A program made the translations under genes and the position numbers. Under the pieces are notes generated by a model. The model was not told the DNA's origin. It saw nothing but the letters and a program-made list of their open reading frames with translations, and ran no database searches. Below, piece by piece: positions 56,903-64,000 of a stretch of 64,000 nt of DNA. The stretch spans positions 35,362-99,361 of the forward strand of contig JABABI010000015.1 of assembly GCA_014238335.1 (NCBI GenBank). The letters run 5' to 3'. Position 1 is the first letter of the stretch, and the number at the start of each line of letters is the position of its first letter. The DNA comes from Fuerstiella sp. (GTDB taxonomy: Bacteria; Planctomycetota; Planctomycetia; Planctomycetales; Planctomycetaceae).

Positions 56903-57538
56903 ATGTCAGATGAAGCTGAAATTGCATCCCAACTGGTCGCTCAGCTCAGGGGCGGCGAAGACGAGGCGCTGGCGGAGCTGTTCTCACACTATCAAGAACG
57001 GCTGAAACGGATTGTTCGATTTCGACTTGACTATCGTCTGGCCGGCCGGGTTTCGGAATCGGACGTTATTCAGGAATCGTATCTGAGCGCCAGCAAGCGA
57101 GCTGACCATTATCGCGGTAAACCGGAAATGCCGTTCTTTGTGTGGCTGCGATTGATCGTTAATCAGCAACTGGTAGATTTGCACCGTCAGCACCTGCAGG
57201 CGGAAATGCGGGACGCGCGGAAGGAGATTTCCATCGATCAGCCAGCCGTGTCATTACATACGTCGCTGGCAATGGCGGCTCACCTGGTTGGTCAGGCAAC
57301 GTCTCCAAGCCGTGCGTTCTCGCGTGTTGAACGCATCGCGACTCTTGAAGAAGCACTGAATCAGATGGAGCCGATCGATCGGGAAGTCATTGCACTGCGT
57401 CACTTTGAAGAACTGACTAACACCGAAGTCGCGGCAGTTCTTGACATAGACGTCCAGGCGGCCAGCAAGCGATACGTGCGCGCGATCAAGCGAATGAAAG
57501 AGATTGTCTCAGCCATTCCGGGATTTGATGAGAACTGA
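56903..57538 (+). CDS. ECF-type RNA polymerase sigma factor
   Basis: A 211-residue sigma-70-family protein with region 2 (about 25-95, LKRIVRFRLDYRLAGRVSES and DVIQESYLSASKRADHYRG) and region 4 (about 150-205: LEEALNQMEPIDREVIALRH, then FEELTNTEVAAVLDIDVQA with the helix-turn-helix). It fits the planctomycete ECF groups associated with protein kinases. It would direct RNA polymerase to a set of promoters, perhaps on a signal relayed by the adjacent kinase. The stop at 57538 touches the kinase stop at 57539 in convergent orientation, with no intergenic base. No anti-sigma factor gene is next to it. Confidence 0.92.
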   Translation: MSDEAEIASQLVAQLRGGEDEALAELFSHYQERLKRIVRFRLDYRLAGRVSESDVIQESYLSASKRADHYRGKPEMPFFVWLRLIVNQQLVDLHRQHLQAEMRDARKEISIDQPAVSLHTSLAMAAHLVGQATSPSRAFSRVERIATLEEALNQMEPIDREVIALRHFEELTNTEVAAVLDIDVQAASKRYVRAIKRMKEIVSAIPGFDEN

Positions 57539-59590
57539 TCACGGGAACGGTCGGCCCCGCGACGGAGGGAGCGGGCGACGATTGTCAAGCAGCGGGCGAC
57601 GTTTATCAAGGGGAGGGCGACGATTATCGTACCCGCCTGGCCGGGTCATAATTCTTGCCGCCCGTTCGATCTCTTCCCTGTCCAGCAGACCGTCCTGTGG
57701 AATCAGATCAAAACTGTCAAAGTTGTCGGCAACCCGCCTCATTGCTCCCGACTGAGGTAATCGCCGCACATCATCGAGTTCGGCCCTGCTGATCTTTCCG
57801 TCGTCGTTTGCATCGAGTCGCCAGAATCGTTCTGCCGGAGTAATTCGGTTCGCCGGCGGCGGGCGTACGCCTGGTTCATCGTTCGGTTCAGGCTCAGCGT
57901 CTTCTTCCGGAGGATCAACAGCCTCGGCATCTGATTCTTGCGTGTCGAGTAACGTAACGGCCACTTCATCTGTCGCCGCACCCGCTGTTGTTCTTTCGGC
58001 GATCCTTTGATTAGCTCGACGATTACGAGAAATTATTGTTGAGCTGATCATTACAGCAAGCAAAACGACTACGGCAGCAATTGATCTGGCATAGAACCAA
58101 TTCGGGAGCCGTCCCTTCTTCTTTCGTCGATGTTTTGTCATTCGAGTGGATCCCTTCCCGTAGCTGGTCGTCGCCACCGCGGCAGCACCGAGATCCTCGT
58201 TCCAAAACCCGTCGTCGTATGCCGCATCGACGCCGAAATCTTCGCGGGACGCCCGTTCTGCCTTTGCGCGCGCTTTCGGCAATTCGCTCTTCGCCCACGT
58301 CGTGTACTGATTTTGCGTCTGTTCCGCGCCGGCGACCATCTTCTCAAGGATCGACACAGCTGCTGCGTACTGATATTCCTGATAAAGCGAACGCGCCAGC
58401 TCGTATTGTTCCTTTGTGCGGACCAGTTTGGGGGAAGCTGCCAGATTCGCCACCTCAGGCACTTTCGGAGACAGGCCGTCGTCCGTGTCGGACTTCAGCA
58501 CTTCGGTGAGCGCGACAGCGAGGGCCTGCATCGATTCGTATCGATCTTCCGCGTTCTTGGCCATCGCTTTCTGACAGATGGCCACGACCCTGAGATCCAG
58601 TTGTGGACGAATCACTGAAGCGTCGGGAGGATCGTCAGAGATGACCGACTTAATGATTGACATCAGGCTGCCGTTTCCGGGAAACGGCAGTTGTCGAGTG
58701 AGCAGTTCATAAAGCAGGACACCCAGTGCATAAATGTCACTGGCTGGACCGATCACGTCGTGTTCGCCGCGAAGCTGCTCCGGCGACATGTATCCGGGAG
58801 ATCCAACCACGGTCCCGTCCAGTGTTAAACGGGCCTCAACTTTTTTCGCTCCTGACGGCGTCGTGGTCTGTTCTGTCCTGGCGTCGGACCGCTCTGATTC
58901 CTCAGTGCCGAACTGTCTGGCCAGTCCGAAGTCCATGACGATCGGTTCGTTGCGACGACCGATCATGATGTTTGCCGGTTTCAAATCTCGGTGCACGACG
59001 CCGTGGGCGTGTGCTTCATGCAGAGCGAGCGCTACCTTTCGAACGACTCGAACCACGCTGGCGACCGGTGGGAATTTCTTTGAATCAATCAGGTCCGAAA
59101 GTGGTCGGCCTTCGATATAGGCCATGCTGATGTAATGAATGCCATCGATCTCACCGACGTCATAGACAGGGCAGATGTTCGGATGCTGCAGGGTCGCAGC
59201 AGAACGAGCTTCTCGATAGAAACGACTGATGAGATTTCGGTCTGAATTCCTTGCAAACTTTGGCGTCTTCAGGGCAACCTTGCGACCAAGTTGCGAATCG
59301 TGCGCGAGATACACGGCACCCATGCCGCCTTCGCCCAGAGACCGTTCGATTTGATAGCGGCCGAATTCCTTTGGCATCGCTTCGGGTTTCTTTTCCGCCC
59401 GTTCGTCGCCGCGTTTCAGCAGCTCAAGCATCGCAATTGAGTCAAGGAACTCTTCCACTTCGCTGGTTTGTTCTACAGGGAATCTGTTCGCGTAGTCGTT
59501 GACCGAGGGACTTTCGCCCCGTCGAATGCGCTCGGCATAATCCTGGCCCAAATCGTTGAGCAGTTTTTCGCTGAGAGAATTCGTGACCAT
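57539..59590 (-). CDS. Transmembrane Ser/Thr protein kinase with EF-hand tail
   Basis: A 683-residue PknB-like kinase. Residues 77-365 are the kinase domain: glycine loop GEGGMG (86-91), Lys108 in VALKTPKF, HRDLKPAN (200-207, Asp202 catalytic) and DFGLAR (220-225). A linker with TPR-like helices (400-450) leads to one TM (about 501-520). The outside part has an EF-hand loop DANDDGKISRAE (593-604), a second weaker one (625-640), and a C-terminal repeat of RRPPLDK/RRPLLDN/RRPLPPS units. Thus the sensor side may bind calcium. Kinase activity is likely as all catalytic residues are intact. Converges with the ECF sigma gene, a common planctomycete pairing. Confidence 0.94.
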   Translation of the reverse strand: MVTNSLSEKLLNDLGQDYAERIRRGESPSVNDYANRFPVEQTSEVEEFLDSIAMLELLKRGDERAEKKPEAMPKEFGRYQIERSLGEGGMGAVYLAHDSQLGRKVALKTPKFARNSDRNLISRFYREARSAATLQHPNICPVYDVGEIDGIHYISMAYIEGRPLSDLIDSKKFPPVASVVRVVRKVALALHEAHAHGVVHRDLKPANIMIGRRNEPIVMDFGLARQFGTEESERSDARTEQTTTPSGAKKVEARLTLDGTVVGSPGYMSPEQLRGEHDVIGPASDIYALGVLLYELLTRQLPFPGNGSLMSIIKSVISDDPPDASVIRPQLDLRVVAICQKAMAKNAEDRYESMQALAVALTEVLKSDTDDGLSPKVPEVANLAASPKLVRTKEQYELARSLYQEYQYAAAVSILEKMVAGAEQTQNQYTTWAKSELPKARAKAERASREDFGVDAAYDDGFWNEDLGAAAVATTSYGKGSTRMTKHRRKKKGRLPNWFYARSIAAVVVLLAVMISSTIISRNRRANQRIAERTTAGAATDEVAVTLLDTQESDAEAVDPPEEDAEPEPNDEPGVRPPPANRITPAERFWRLDANDDGKISRAELDDVRRLPQSGAMRRVADNFDSFDLIPQDGLLDREEIERAARIMTRPGGYDNRRPPLDKRRPLLDNRRPLPPSRGRPFP
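57558..57640 (-). repeat. Short tandem repeat in kinase 3' end
   Basis: Three roughly 21-24-base units with the core gggcgacg(a/t)tt(a/g)tcaa encode the RRP-L/P-D repeats at the C-terminus of the kinase. The units differ by a few substitutions. Such repeats expand by slippage and may vary between strains. Confidence 0.6.
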
Positions 59591-60173
59591 CTTACAGTTT
59601 CTTCAGTAAATCGGCCCACCAGCCTGTGTCCACACAATGAATGGTTATTGAAACCGGTTGACTCACTTTTCACTACCCGAACATACGTCCACCTTGCCCG
59701 CTGTGCAAATAAACCCTCTGACAGACTGGTCGGGCTGTGGAATCCGTCGATTTTATCCAGTGTTTTGGGTTTTCGAGCCGGTCATACGGCCATTGGATTC
59801 GGAAGTCAAAAACGGTGGACGAATGTGTGGCTAAGGCGTTGCCGGCAATTTTCGATCACACCGGCTACCGCTACTGCTGACTCACCCCACTTCAGGGGTG
59901 CTGGCGGAGAGGGACACCGACCGGATCGATCCGACTGCCAGAGATTGGGGCAAACGGCTTGTTGCCATTTTGGTCGTCGAAGAGTTCCATACGGTGCATC
60001 TCAGATTCGGCGGACATTGCTGGCAACAAGTCTCCATTTCTTAGGCCCTTGTTTTACACGACCAACGCTTTAGAATACCGCACCGCAACACCGAAGCGAA
60101 ACTTGTCAGCACGCGGCAGGGCTCAAGACTGGTGTTTTCAGTGAACCCTGATGAAAACGGGGTTAGTGACAAT
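59591..60173. other. Intergenic region, about 580 bases, before tRNA-Leu
   Basis: Sits between the divergently transcribed kinase gene and the tRNA. A plus-strand open frame spans much of it (59468-60073) but begins inside the kinase gene and has no protein-like character, so I reject it. No small RNA or hairpin stands out. Promoters for both flanking genes should lie here. Confidence 0.4.
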
Positions 60174-60257
<84 letters not shown>

Positions 60258-60265
60258 CTAATAAA

Positions 60266-60307
60266 AAACAAGGGTTTGCGGCCATTTGGTCGCAAACCCT
60301 TGTTTCG
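60266..60307 (+). terminator. Strong hairpin terminator after tRNA-Leu
   Basis: AAACAAGGGTTTGCG (60266-60280) pairs perfectly with CGCAAACCCTTGTTT (60291-60305), and the ten-base apex can add further pairs (G-T, C-G, C-G). The A-rich and T-rich outer ends let it act in both directions, ending both the tRNA transcript and the oncoming integrase transcript. Confidence 0.85.
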
Positions 60308-60360
60308 TTTTAAGAGCGAGTTCTACATTAGTTCTACATGGACGTTTCAGCGACCCAAAT

Positions 60361-61152
60361 TCAAGACGGGTTTTCGGTGGTCTTTTCTTCAGGCCGACAG
60401 ACCCGTCGGACGTTCGCCGCTGATCGCATTGCTGGCTTCGTGTTGATGTAGTACGTCTCCGTTGTCGCTACGGAGGAATGCCCCAGGAAATCCTTCACGA
60501 CGACAGTGGGCACCGCATTGGCAATCAGCTCTGAAGCACAGGTCGACCGGCAGTCTTTGGGGACATAATGCTGTCCCTCACGGATCTCAGCAGCGTCCGG
60601 AATCAGGTGCCAGTCAGTGTAGATCGCATGATAGGTGTTGAAGGGCCAGTCCAATACATAGTCCTGAGGACTTGAGCCTGTGCATTCCGCCTTCCACTCC
60701 TTCAGGATTTCGGCCATCTCGGGGGCAATCGGGACAGTTCGCTTTTTGCGGCTTTTTGACGTCGATGCCTGTACTCGGACCTCAAGCTTCGAAAAAATCA
60801 CGTCATGCCATATGAGACTCAGAGTTTCTCCACGTCGGAGACCGAGGTAATAGCTGACGTACAGGAATGCTCGCCACCAGCCGCAGGATCGTTTGGGCAG
60901 ATTCAATTCGGGAACAAGGGCCGCGATCATGGCGAGGAAGTCTTCTTCGGGCATGATCGTTGGCTTCTTAAGATCCTCCTTCAGAAAGATTGGGCCAAAG
61001 TCCGGGACTTCGGTGATAAGTTTTCGACGCTCCGCCCATTTCAGAGCCGCTCGAATGTGTCGTACGTCACGATTGACCGTCGCATACGAACCGACCGCCA
61101 GACTTCGTTCATTGACAAAGTCTTCGGGCACCACATTTGTGCACGATCTCAT
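60361..61152 (-). CDS. Tyrosine recombinase, N-terminally short, beside tRNA-Leu
   Basis: A 263-residue phage-integrase-family protein. The catalytic domain is present: Arg106 in YLGLRRGET, Lys in TSKSRKKR (about 131-138), Arg202 in KDCRSTCA where the usual His of HxxR is Lys199, His225 in FLGHSS and Tyr234/235 in TTETYYINT. Only the last helices of the core-binding domain precede it (VNRDVRHIRAALKWAERRKL, read in two parts), and an in-frame TAA at 61171-61173 blocks extension, so about 80-100 N-terminal residues of a typical integrase are missing. It is therefore a likely remnant, or a start has been lost by frameshift. Its position next to tRNA-Leu is typical for island integrases. Confidence 0.82.
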   Translation of the reverse strand: MRSCTNVVPEDFVNERSLAVGSYATVNRDVRHIRAALKWAERRKLITEVPDFGPIFLKEDLKKPTIMPEEDFLAMIAALVPELNLPKRSCGWWRAFLYVSYYLGLRRGETLSLIWHDVIFSKLEVRVQASTSKSRKKRTVPIAPEMAEILKEWKAECTGSSPQDYVLDWPFNTYHAIYTDWHLIPDAAEIREGQHYVPKDCRSTCASELIANAVPTVVVKDFLGHSSVATTETYYINTKPAMRSAANVRRVCRPEEKTTENPS

Positions 61153-61234
61153 CTCTTTTGCGTGTGCTCTTTAAAGAATTCGATATCACGGCCTGCGGTA
61201 TACAGCGCACTGCATTCTTCTGGAGAACTCATCA

Positions 61235-61909
61235 ATGTCCCTGTTCGCGGTGTTCGACGTTGAAACAACCGGGCTTTCATCGGCTCAGGGCGACCGAGTT
61301 GTCGAAATAGCAATCGTGGTTCTCGATGATCAGTTTCGAGTCGTTCGCATGCTCGATTCGCTGGTCCATCCTCAGCGATCGATCCCGTCTCGGGTGACAC
61401 GAATCCATGGCATTTCGAACGAAGCGATTCGCGAAGCACCGACGTTCGCAGATTTGCTCCCTGAACTGATAGACTGTTTTTCCGGCGTCACTCATTTGGT
61501 CGCCCACAACATCTCGTTTGATGTTGGTTTTCTTCGAGCTGAACTGTCAGGGTGCGGCGTTCAAATGCCCCATTCGTTTGGTCGTTTGTGCACGATGCAG
61601 TTGGCCCGTCAAAAACGAGTGGCACAGAACGCAAAGTTGGCAACAGTTGTGTCGGCTCTTCGTATCCCAATGATCTCTAATGCTCATAGAGCAATTGTGG
61701 ATGCTGGGGCGACGGCGAGGGTTCTGAGCTTGCTGCTCGAAGAAGATGCGTCCGTTTCACACAGTCCCATTCGCTGGCCGATGCCTCAAACATTATCAGG
61801 TTGCCCACGACAATTACCACGGGACAATCCCCCAATCACATTGCAATCACTGACCAGCTTTGGGCTTGCCATTGCTTCGAATGCCACCCGACCAGTGGAA
61901 AATCGATAA
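61235..61909 (+). CDS. DEDDh 3'-5' exonuclease (DnaQ-like)
   Basis: A 224-residue protein with all DEDDh residues: Asp8 and Glu10 in FDVETTG, Asp96 in VAHNISFDVGFL, His151 and Asp156 in NAHRAIVDA. It resembles the proofreading epsilon subunit of DNA polymerase III and stand-alone relatives that trim DNA or RNA 3' ends. The last 40 residues are not conserved. GGAG (61222-61225) ten bases upstream of ATG supports the start. It diverges from the integrase gene with an 82-base gap, so it could be island cargo. Not assigned as dnaQ because the main chromosomal copy is usually elsewhere. Confidence 0.9.
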   Translation: MSLFAVFDVETTGLSSAQGDRVVEIAIVVLDDQFRVVRMLDSLVHPQRSIPSRVTRIHGISNEAIREAPTFADLLPELIDCFSGVTHLVAHNISFDVGFLRAELSGCGVQMPHSFGRLCTMQLARQKRVAQNAKLATVVSALRIPMISNAHRAIVDAGATARVLSLLLEEDASVSHSPIRWPMPQTLSGCPRQLPRDNPPITLQSLTSFGLAIASNATRPVENR

Positions 61910-62179
61910 GGATTTCAGAGCAATTCCTCAGAGAAACCGGTTCAACATTCTGCCGCTGCCGCTGCCCACGAATGTCCGGCCAATCGAGCGACCGACGCTA
62001 GCGCGGCCACCTGAACGTAGTACCTGTTGCCGCAAGTGAATTCTTCTGTTTCCGCGAGCCAGTCTTTGTTCGTCGTGAACTCGCCAGCGATTCCGGGTAG
62101 GCTTCAAAGCGAGCACGGACCGCACACGGGCCTCTTTCTTCCTCACACATGGACACGACTTTTATAACGGGAGCACATT

Positions 62180-62848
62180 ATGCGTAACGATTTGACCGAC
62201 ATCACACTCGTTGTTGACCGCAGTGGGTCCATGGACTCCATCAAAAATGATGCTCAGGGCGGTATCAACGAATTCATTCGAGAACAGGCTCAGGAATCGG
62301 GAGAAGCGTTGTTAACGCTCATGCAGTTCGACACGGAGTACGAACTTGTACACAACGGCATCAATGTCGCCGACGTGCCGCCCTACGAATTGAAGCCTCG
62401 TGGCATGACGGCTCTGCTGGATGCGGTCGGCCGAGGCATCAATGAAACTGGTGAGCGTCTGGCAGCAATGCCGGAGGAGAATCGCGCGGGGCTCGTAGTC
62501 TTCGTGATCGTTACGGACGGACACGAGAACGCCAGCAAGGAGTTTCCCCGGGCCCAGATTCGGAAGATGATTAAACATCAACAGGAAGGCTACAACTGGC
62601 AGTTCACGTTTCTGGCGGCCAATCAGGATGCCTTTGCTGAAGGCGGCAGCCTCGGCGTCGACACAGATGGCATTGCTAATTTTGCAATGGGCAAGATGAA
62701 GGCGACCTATGCGGCCACGAACGCCAAGGTGGCCAGGATGAGGAAAGCGGCGGCCGCAATGGAATCGATTGATAACGCCTTTCTGCCGTCCGAGCTGGCG
62801 GCCATGTCAGATAAGCCTGACGACGATCAGGCAATCGAACTGGACTGA
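62180..62848 (+). CDS. VWA domain protein
   Basis: A 222-residue von Willebrand factor A-like protein. The MIDAS metal site is intact: Asp13-x-Ser15-x-Ser17 in VVDRSGSM, Thr76 in RGMTALLDAVG and Asp112 in VIVTDGHEN. No signal peptide, so cytosolic. The last 60 residues are helical and Ala/Lys-rich (KVARMRKAAAAMES). GGGAG (62169-62173) precedes the ATG. Single-domain VWA proteins of this type often occur in phage- or defence-related neighbourhoods, but their partners vary; here the neighbours are an exonuclease and a nuclease-fold protein. Confidence 0.87.
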   Translation: MRNDLTDITLVVDRSGSMDSIKNDAQGGINEFIREQAQESGEALLTLMQFDTEYELVHNGINVADVPPYELKPRGMTALLDAVGRGINETGERLAAMPEENRAGLVVFVIVTDGHENASKEFPRAQIRKMIKHQQEGYNWQFTFLAANQDAFAEGGSLGVDTDGIANFAMGKMKATYAATNAKVARMRKAAAAMESIDNAFLPSELAAMSDKPDDDQAIELD

Positions 62849-63026
62849 GTTTATCCGTTCTGCTTCGCTGTACAGTGCAGCTCAAGCTACGACTGCAGTG
62901 GCGGCTCCACAACTGTTCCGGTTTCTTGCTTCAGGAAAACCACCTGTTCACCCGACGGATTTATCCAAAGTGTAGGCACGCGGAGGCAACGTCTTGAGTG
63001 CCCCTGATTTGTTTCTGGTCCTACGT

Positions 63027-63443
63027 CTATGGGTTCACTGATTCCGCGTCATTCAGACGCCAATTCTCGATGTACCGGTACATGTCTGATTGAAGTTGTG
63101 AAAGATTCAAGTAGGCGTCAGGCATGCCTTTTCCACTCGGGTTTTTCTTCGCCTGATCCTGAACTACGGAGCGAGGAATCAGCCATGTCTGCTGAATGTT
63201 GAGTTCATCAGCCTCTTCGACCGTGTGCACAACCGCCAGGAAGTCCCACTCATCAAAATCGAATTCACAAAACGCAGCTCCGGGCTTCATCTGATTCGTC
63301 TTTACGCAGATTTTGACATCTGGCTCAGCAACCACGTCAAGTTTCCGACCTTCAGAATGTATTTCGCTTGCAATGCCACCTCGTAGCCCAAGCATCGCAA
63401 CGACGAAGTGCTTACCAGCCCTGCCAACGAATTGTGTATTCAT
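63027..63443 (-). CDS. PD-(D/E)XK-fold protein, possibly inactive nuclease
   Basis: A 138-residue protein from ATG 63443, supported by AGGAG just upstream. Residues 6-50 match the N-terminal half of a small restriction-endonuclease fold: FVGRAGKHFVVAMLGLRGG (helix), IASEIHSEGRKLDVVAE (strand, with motif II Asp36) and VKICVKTNQ (motif III, where Cys46 replaces the Glu/Gln and Lys48 is kept). Proteins of this shape are common in islands next to restriction or defence genes. The missing acidic residue suggests loss of catalysis or a changed site. Orientation is opposite to the VWA gene. Confidence 0.68.
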   Translation of the reverse strand: MNTQFVGRAGKHFVVAMLGLRGGIASEIHSEGRKLDVVAEPDVKICVKTNQMKPGAAFCEFDFDEWDFLAVVHTVEEADELNIQQTWLIPRSVVQDQAKKNPSGKGMPDAYLNLSQLQSDMYRYIENWRLNDAESVNP

Positions 63444-63705
63444 CACCTCTCCTATTTCGTTTGAATTACGGAACGCTTACATCAGTGTGTCAGTCGCACG
63501 AACACATGTTCCCGTTTCGGTTGCGACAGAGACTTCAGTATATCGCCGCAAAGACTCGATTTGTGTTGCGGTGAACGCGTAGGGTGAAGAAACTCTGACG
63601 CCAGAAAAACTGTTTGGCAATCAGGTGTTACCATGCGAATCGAGTCACGGTTTCGGCCGAACGTGGTTGAGATGATTGGACCACAGGTGAGTAAATCGGT
63701 GTCTG

Positions 63706-64000
63706 TTACAAATGTGCGCGCACCTTCACCGCAAAATGACTGGCGCCTTTGAGGAAGCCGTCTTCGCAATCGGTGAGATTGCGGCAGACCTGTTTCATCC
63801 ACGTAGCATTGGGACTCGGCGCGATGCCTGCAATGTGCGCACGGCGGGTTTTCAGATGCCTCACGGCGAGAACGTAGAACGTGACCAGTCCGTTTCGCGT
63901 CCAGACTTCAACAGTCGTGACGTCCGTGGCAAAGATCGTATCCCAGTGCGCTTTCAGGAACGTGGACCACGCTGGTGTTCGCTGCCGATCCGGTGCTGGT
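63706..64000 (-). pseudogene. rve/DDE-type transposase fragment, truncated at both ends
   Basis: The minus-strand frame from the window end to a TAA at 63706-63708 encodes about 98 residues matching the core of a large IS3/IS481-like integrase family: TPAWSTFLKAHWDTIFATDV, VEVWTRNGLVTFYVLAVRHL, KTRRAHIAGIAPSPNATWMK and QVCRNLTDCEDGFLKG. The conserved DRDTKF segment that should follow is absent: the frame reads ASHFAVKVRAHL and stops. The 5' part lies beyond the window. It is therefore an inactive remnant, marking past insertion in the island. Confidence 0.8.

Noticed and set aside
59468..60073. 201-codon plus-strand frame across the kinase start
   Set aside because: Begins inside the kinase gene on the opposite strand and lacks protein-like character.
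63482..63802. 106-codon minus-strand frame near the right end
   Set aside because: Overlaps the transposase remnant in another frame; the remnant frame carries the recognisable family blocks.
60258..64000. Direct repeat of the tRNA 3' end (attR)
   Set aside because: I looked for a second copy of the T-arm/acceptor sequence by eye and found none in the window; it may lie beyond the end.

Overview
This 64 kb window comes from the chromosome of a member of the Planctomycetota, most likely a marine or freshwater Planctomycetales (Fuerstiella/Gimesia/Planctomyces-like). The evidence is the gene families, not a database match. There are three PSCyt1-DUF1549-DUF1553 cytochrome proteins each paired with a DUF1501 protein, a DUF1559 pseudopilin-like protein with a small divergent lipoprotein, an ECF sigma factor back to back with a Ser/Thr protein kinase, TPR/FG-GAP/UnbV secreted proteins and many small lipoproteins.

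Layout. 1-7.2 kb: a 5'-truncated hypothetical gene, a hypothetical protein, a membrane-anchored isochorismatase-like hydrolase, a large membrane protein fusing a multi-TM domain to a spermidine-synthase-like domain and TPRs, an LRR lipoprotein and a small lipoprotein. 7.9-9.1 kb: DUF1559 with a clear terminator. 9.1-18.3 kb: a tight plus-strand cluster of two TPR + FG-GAP + ASPIC/UnbV proteins, a TPR membrane protein and a seven-haem cytochrome c lipoprotein with TPRs. 18.5-24.6 kb: a minus-strand series with a third FG-GAP/UnbV lipoprotein carrying an SCO1-like domain without its copper-binding cysteines, a beta-helix lipoprotein, a degenerate CuA-like cupredoxin lipoprotein and two coupled small genes. 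24.7-31.1 kb: mostly housekeeping (NUDIX, trpC, CPBP protease, tyrS, Gfo/Idh/MocA, HPP). 31.4-43.4 kb: first PSCyt1/DUF1501 pair, a PYROXD2/phytoene-desaturase-like oxidoreductase, two single-pass coiled-coil proteins and a large secreted FAD oxidoreductase. 43.5-56.5 kb: eight genes all on the minus strand, reading EF-hand protein, PSCyt1, DUF1501, Nramp-like, Ldh2 dehydrogenase, NHL propeller, PSCyt1, DUF1501. 56.9-59.6 kb: ECF sigma factor converging on a transmembrane kinase. 60.2-64 kb: tRNA-Leu(UAG) followed by an N-terminally short tyrosine recombinase, a DEDDh exonuclease, a VWA protein, a PD-(D/E)XK-like protein and the C-terminal remnant of an rve/DDE transposase, which reads as the edge of an integrated island.

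Functionally the window is dominated by extracytoplasmic redox and protein-protein interaction modules. The 9-24 kb section combines a multihaem cytochrome with calcium-binding beta-propeller proteins and copper-site-like domains that have lost ligands. It is the best candidate here for an uncharacterised surface redox assembly. No CRISPR array, rRNA or complete insertion sequence was seen.
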